A DNA stretch of 64,000 nt, taken from NCBI GenBank assembly GCA_943704425.1, contig CALSCP010002292.1, positions 3,975 to 67,974 of the forward strand, written 5' to 3'. The notes beneath the pieces are model-generated. The model was not told where the DNA came from, searched no databases, and was given only the letters and a program-made list of their open reading frames with translations. The position numbers and the translations under genes were made by a program. Every line of letters begins with the position of its first letter. Positions within the stretch are counted from its first letter, which is position 1. Source of the DNA: Ministeria vibrans ATCC 50519. Taxonomy: Eukaryota; Opisthokonta; Filasterea. This document shows, one piece after another, positions 61,836 to 64,000 of this stretch.

Positions 61836-64000
61836 ATGAATTCCAAACCGGTTCCTGGGTCCGGAATAGACCAAGACGCGCGACCTATCACTCCCGTTCG
61901 CGACGCTGTTCTTGACGACGCGGTAATCAATTCCCCTGCCTCCCCTTCCCGCGGCAACTCACGACTACACAAGCTCTGCTTTGTCCTCGATCATGTCCAC
62001 CGTGCTCTCATTAGTTTGATTCTTTCGCGTGCTTTCTTTCTTCTGCTGCACTTGATTTTTCTTCGTCGTTGTCAATGGCAACGAAATGTCAACATCCACC
62101 CCAACCCTCTCTCTCTCTCCCACTCACACTTCGTCAAACTAAACGCCTCTTCGTCGCCATCCTGTAACCTGGTCTGGCTGTCTCTTGAGCGTGTTCGCTG
62201 TGTCCTTCAGAAACCCCTCCATATCCATCCCTCTCGTGATTCTTACTCTCGAATAATCCAAAACTTTTTCTTGCACTGTTTCTCTGGTGCAGATTGTCGA
62301 GGCTCCCGTCACCAGCAGCGAGTGGGTGCACCGTTTTGGCGTGCAAACCACCAAACTGACATTCAATCGAGTGCTCGCCGACTGTGGCTTCGGCGACGAC
62401 GACTTTGATGCGTTCGCCGACACTCTCTCAACCGATTTGCAGCGCCACCTTGGCACTGGGCTCTTCGACTACTATCGCGATCACGAGCCCACGGGCACAT
62501 CCTGCGCTAAATCGACTGCCTCGTCCTCTTCTTCGTCGCATGGCCGACTCATGCAAGAGTGCGAGCGGCGCTTGGCGCTGCACCTTCGTGTGTGTCAGGC
62601 GCGTCGTGACTTCCTCAAGCGTGGTAGCCGAGCAACCTTTGGCCTGCTTACTGTGCCTGAGACTGTGCTCATTCTCGACACATCAGGTCTTACCTCGTAC
62701 ACCGTCGAATTCCTCAAGGCGTCACTCATGACACTCGTACGCGAGCAATTCTCGCAGCTCAAGCTTGTCAACGCAATTCTGTGTGGGCGTCACCCGGACT
62801 CCAGCGAGCCCGACCTCTTTTCGGGACGTGCCGTGAGCCCAAGTACATCGCAACTCGACGATCTTTGTGCATGGATTCGCGTCAAGGTTCGTCTCGACGC
62901 GGCCTCCAGCAAGCCCAGCCCGCCCGCTCTAGCGCCCGCCCTGCGCGCCGCCTTTGCCGACGAGCGCATCCAGTCGGTAATTTTGGTGTCGCACTCAGCC
63001 CCAGGCGAGTCTGCAGACACCCTTGTCACTCAAGTGCTCGAGACCAACTCGCGGCGCACTCTGCCCGTCCATGTCGTTGCGTACAACCCTCCCTTTACAT
63101 CCGAGGCAAGTGAGTTCCACGACAAGCTCACACGAGCAACACGCGCGTCGCTCAAGATCGTCGCTCCCGCCGCAAATATTCCCTCCGCGGCCAGCAGCAT
63201 CAGCACTAGTGTCCGTTCATCCATGCCCATATTATCTGCCGATTCGGAAGACCAAATTGTCGCTGGCGAACTCGCGCTCGCCCGTGAGTCCCTCGAGCGC
63301 CTGCGACGTTTCCGCAAGTCGCTCGCGAAGAAACGTGCTGGGCGTTGCACATCCGTGGTCAACAGCGGCTGTACTGCAAGAATCACTACACCACACCATG
63401 GCGATCCCTGGCTTGCCATCCACGGCCTTACATCCCGACACCTGGACATCGCGTCGCACCTCAAGCCCATTGCGTTCAAGCACTGCCCCGGTGCCCACTT
63501 CTGCCACCACCTTGACATGGTCCACTACGTCTTTCCCGACGGACGCACACGCCACGTTCGCTTTACTCGTGCTCTAGGCGACGCCTACGCCATCCAAATC
63601 CAAGGCGCAATTGACCTCTACACCGAACGCGTCGCGTGGCTTGCCCGCGGCTCCCGCGCCATCTTTGGCGAACTGCCCAAAACGGATTCGGCATCTAGTT
63701 CTGCAAGCTCGAGCTCGCGCTCCACGACTTCGTCTGTCGTTGTGATTGTCGACACCAGCCTGAGCATGCAGCCTCGCCTGGCGGTGCTCAAAGACAATCT
63801 CATGCGTCTGCTGCGCGAACAAATCGCCGGTCAACGCGCCTTCAACTTTGTCCAGTGCTCCACAGAGGCGACTCCGTTCCGCCCGGCCGTCGTCCAGCCT
63901 ACGCCGTCTGCCATCGACGCTGCCGCTGCCTGGATCCGCGCCTTGCACGCCGACGGTTCATCCAATGTCGATGCTGCCTTGCAGCTTGCCCTGCGTGACG
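61836..64000 (+). CDS. VWA3-like protein with two von Willebrand A-type domains, 3' partial
   Basis: Exons 61836-61922 and 62293 to the window end (open, 598 residues so far). The first VWA-like segment begins LTVPETVLILDTSGL; its MIDAS lacks the last Ser of DxSxS. The second begins SVVVIVDTSLSMQPRL with an intact MIDAS and continues to GSSNVDAALQLAL. Between them are an Arg/Ala-rich helix and an aromatic/His-rich stretch (KHCPGAHFCHHLDMVHYVF). The arrangement is like VWA3A/VWA3B, which I recall as cilium- and sperm-associated; if right, the organism may have a flagellar stage. The long second exon is intron-free over 1.7 kb, unusual here. Confidence 0.75.

Overview
The window is a gene-dense stretch of nuclear DNA from a unicellular eukaryote. 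It holds about 27 protein-coding genes, nearly all spliced (I placed roughly 135 introns by hand). Several proteins are of types best known from animals and their unicellular relatives: a type II PIP kinase (PI5P4K-like), a RAF-type kinase, a talin-head FERM protein, an ASK-type MAP3K regulatory region, ALDH7, CtIP/Sae2 and a VWA3-like protein. I therefore infer a holozoan (or at least Amorphea) protist. The species cannot be named from sequence alone. There are two assembly gaps (28674-28683 and 44707-44717), both inside introns. I saw no rRNA, tRNA, CRISPR array, transposase or viral gene.

Layout. 1-5.7 kb: PI5P4K (+, 5' cut by the window), KAT7-like MYST acetyltransferase (-), dolichyldiphosphatase (+), Fes1/HspBP1 (-). 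5.7-6.8 kb: no confident gene. 6.8-17.7 kb: a STAND NTPase with kinesin-light-chain-type TPRs (+), an LtrA-family membrane protein with a very long tail (-), a talin-head/SH3 protein (+). 17.8-29.3 kb: MePCE/Bin3 RNA cap methyltransferase (-), an amidohydrolase fused to a NOSIC-like segment (+), an ASK-like fragment without a kinase domain (-), Fis1 (+), an orphan membrane protein (-), COQ8 (+). 29.5-41.1 kb: CtIP/Sae2 (+), a cysteine-rich receptor-like orphan (-), NOC4 (+), a PH-RhoGAP lacking its start (+), TAF6 (-). 41.3-50.3 kb: a PUDP-type phosphatase (+), UBA1 (-) carrying a foreign-looking ALDH7 exon in one intron, a RAF-like kinase (+). 50.9-64 kb: CCDC115/Vma22 (-), a small two-helix membrane protein (+), a CCHC zinc-knuckle protein (-), UNC-45 (-), an orphan gene (-), cysteinyl-tRNA synthetase (-), a VWA3-like protein (+, cut by the window end).

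Two architectural themes stand out. First, gene strands alternate almost perfectly, so most genes share a short (about 90-210 bp) divergent promoter with one neighbour and a short convergent 3' region with the other. Second, introns are full of CT, GT and poly-A/T tracts. At several of these tracts (about 23.0, 36.2, 53.7 and 57.6 kb) neighbouring genes lose their conserved ends, which points to real rearrangement or to mis-assembly at simple repeats. The genes are ordinary housekeeping and signalling genes and do not form one pathway. The most striking single observation is the in-frame ALDH7 exon inside UBA1.
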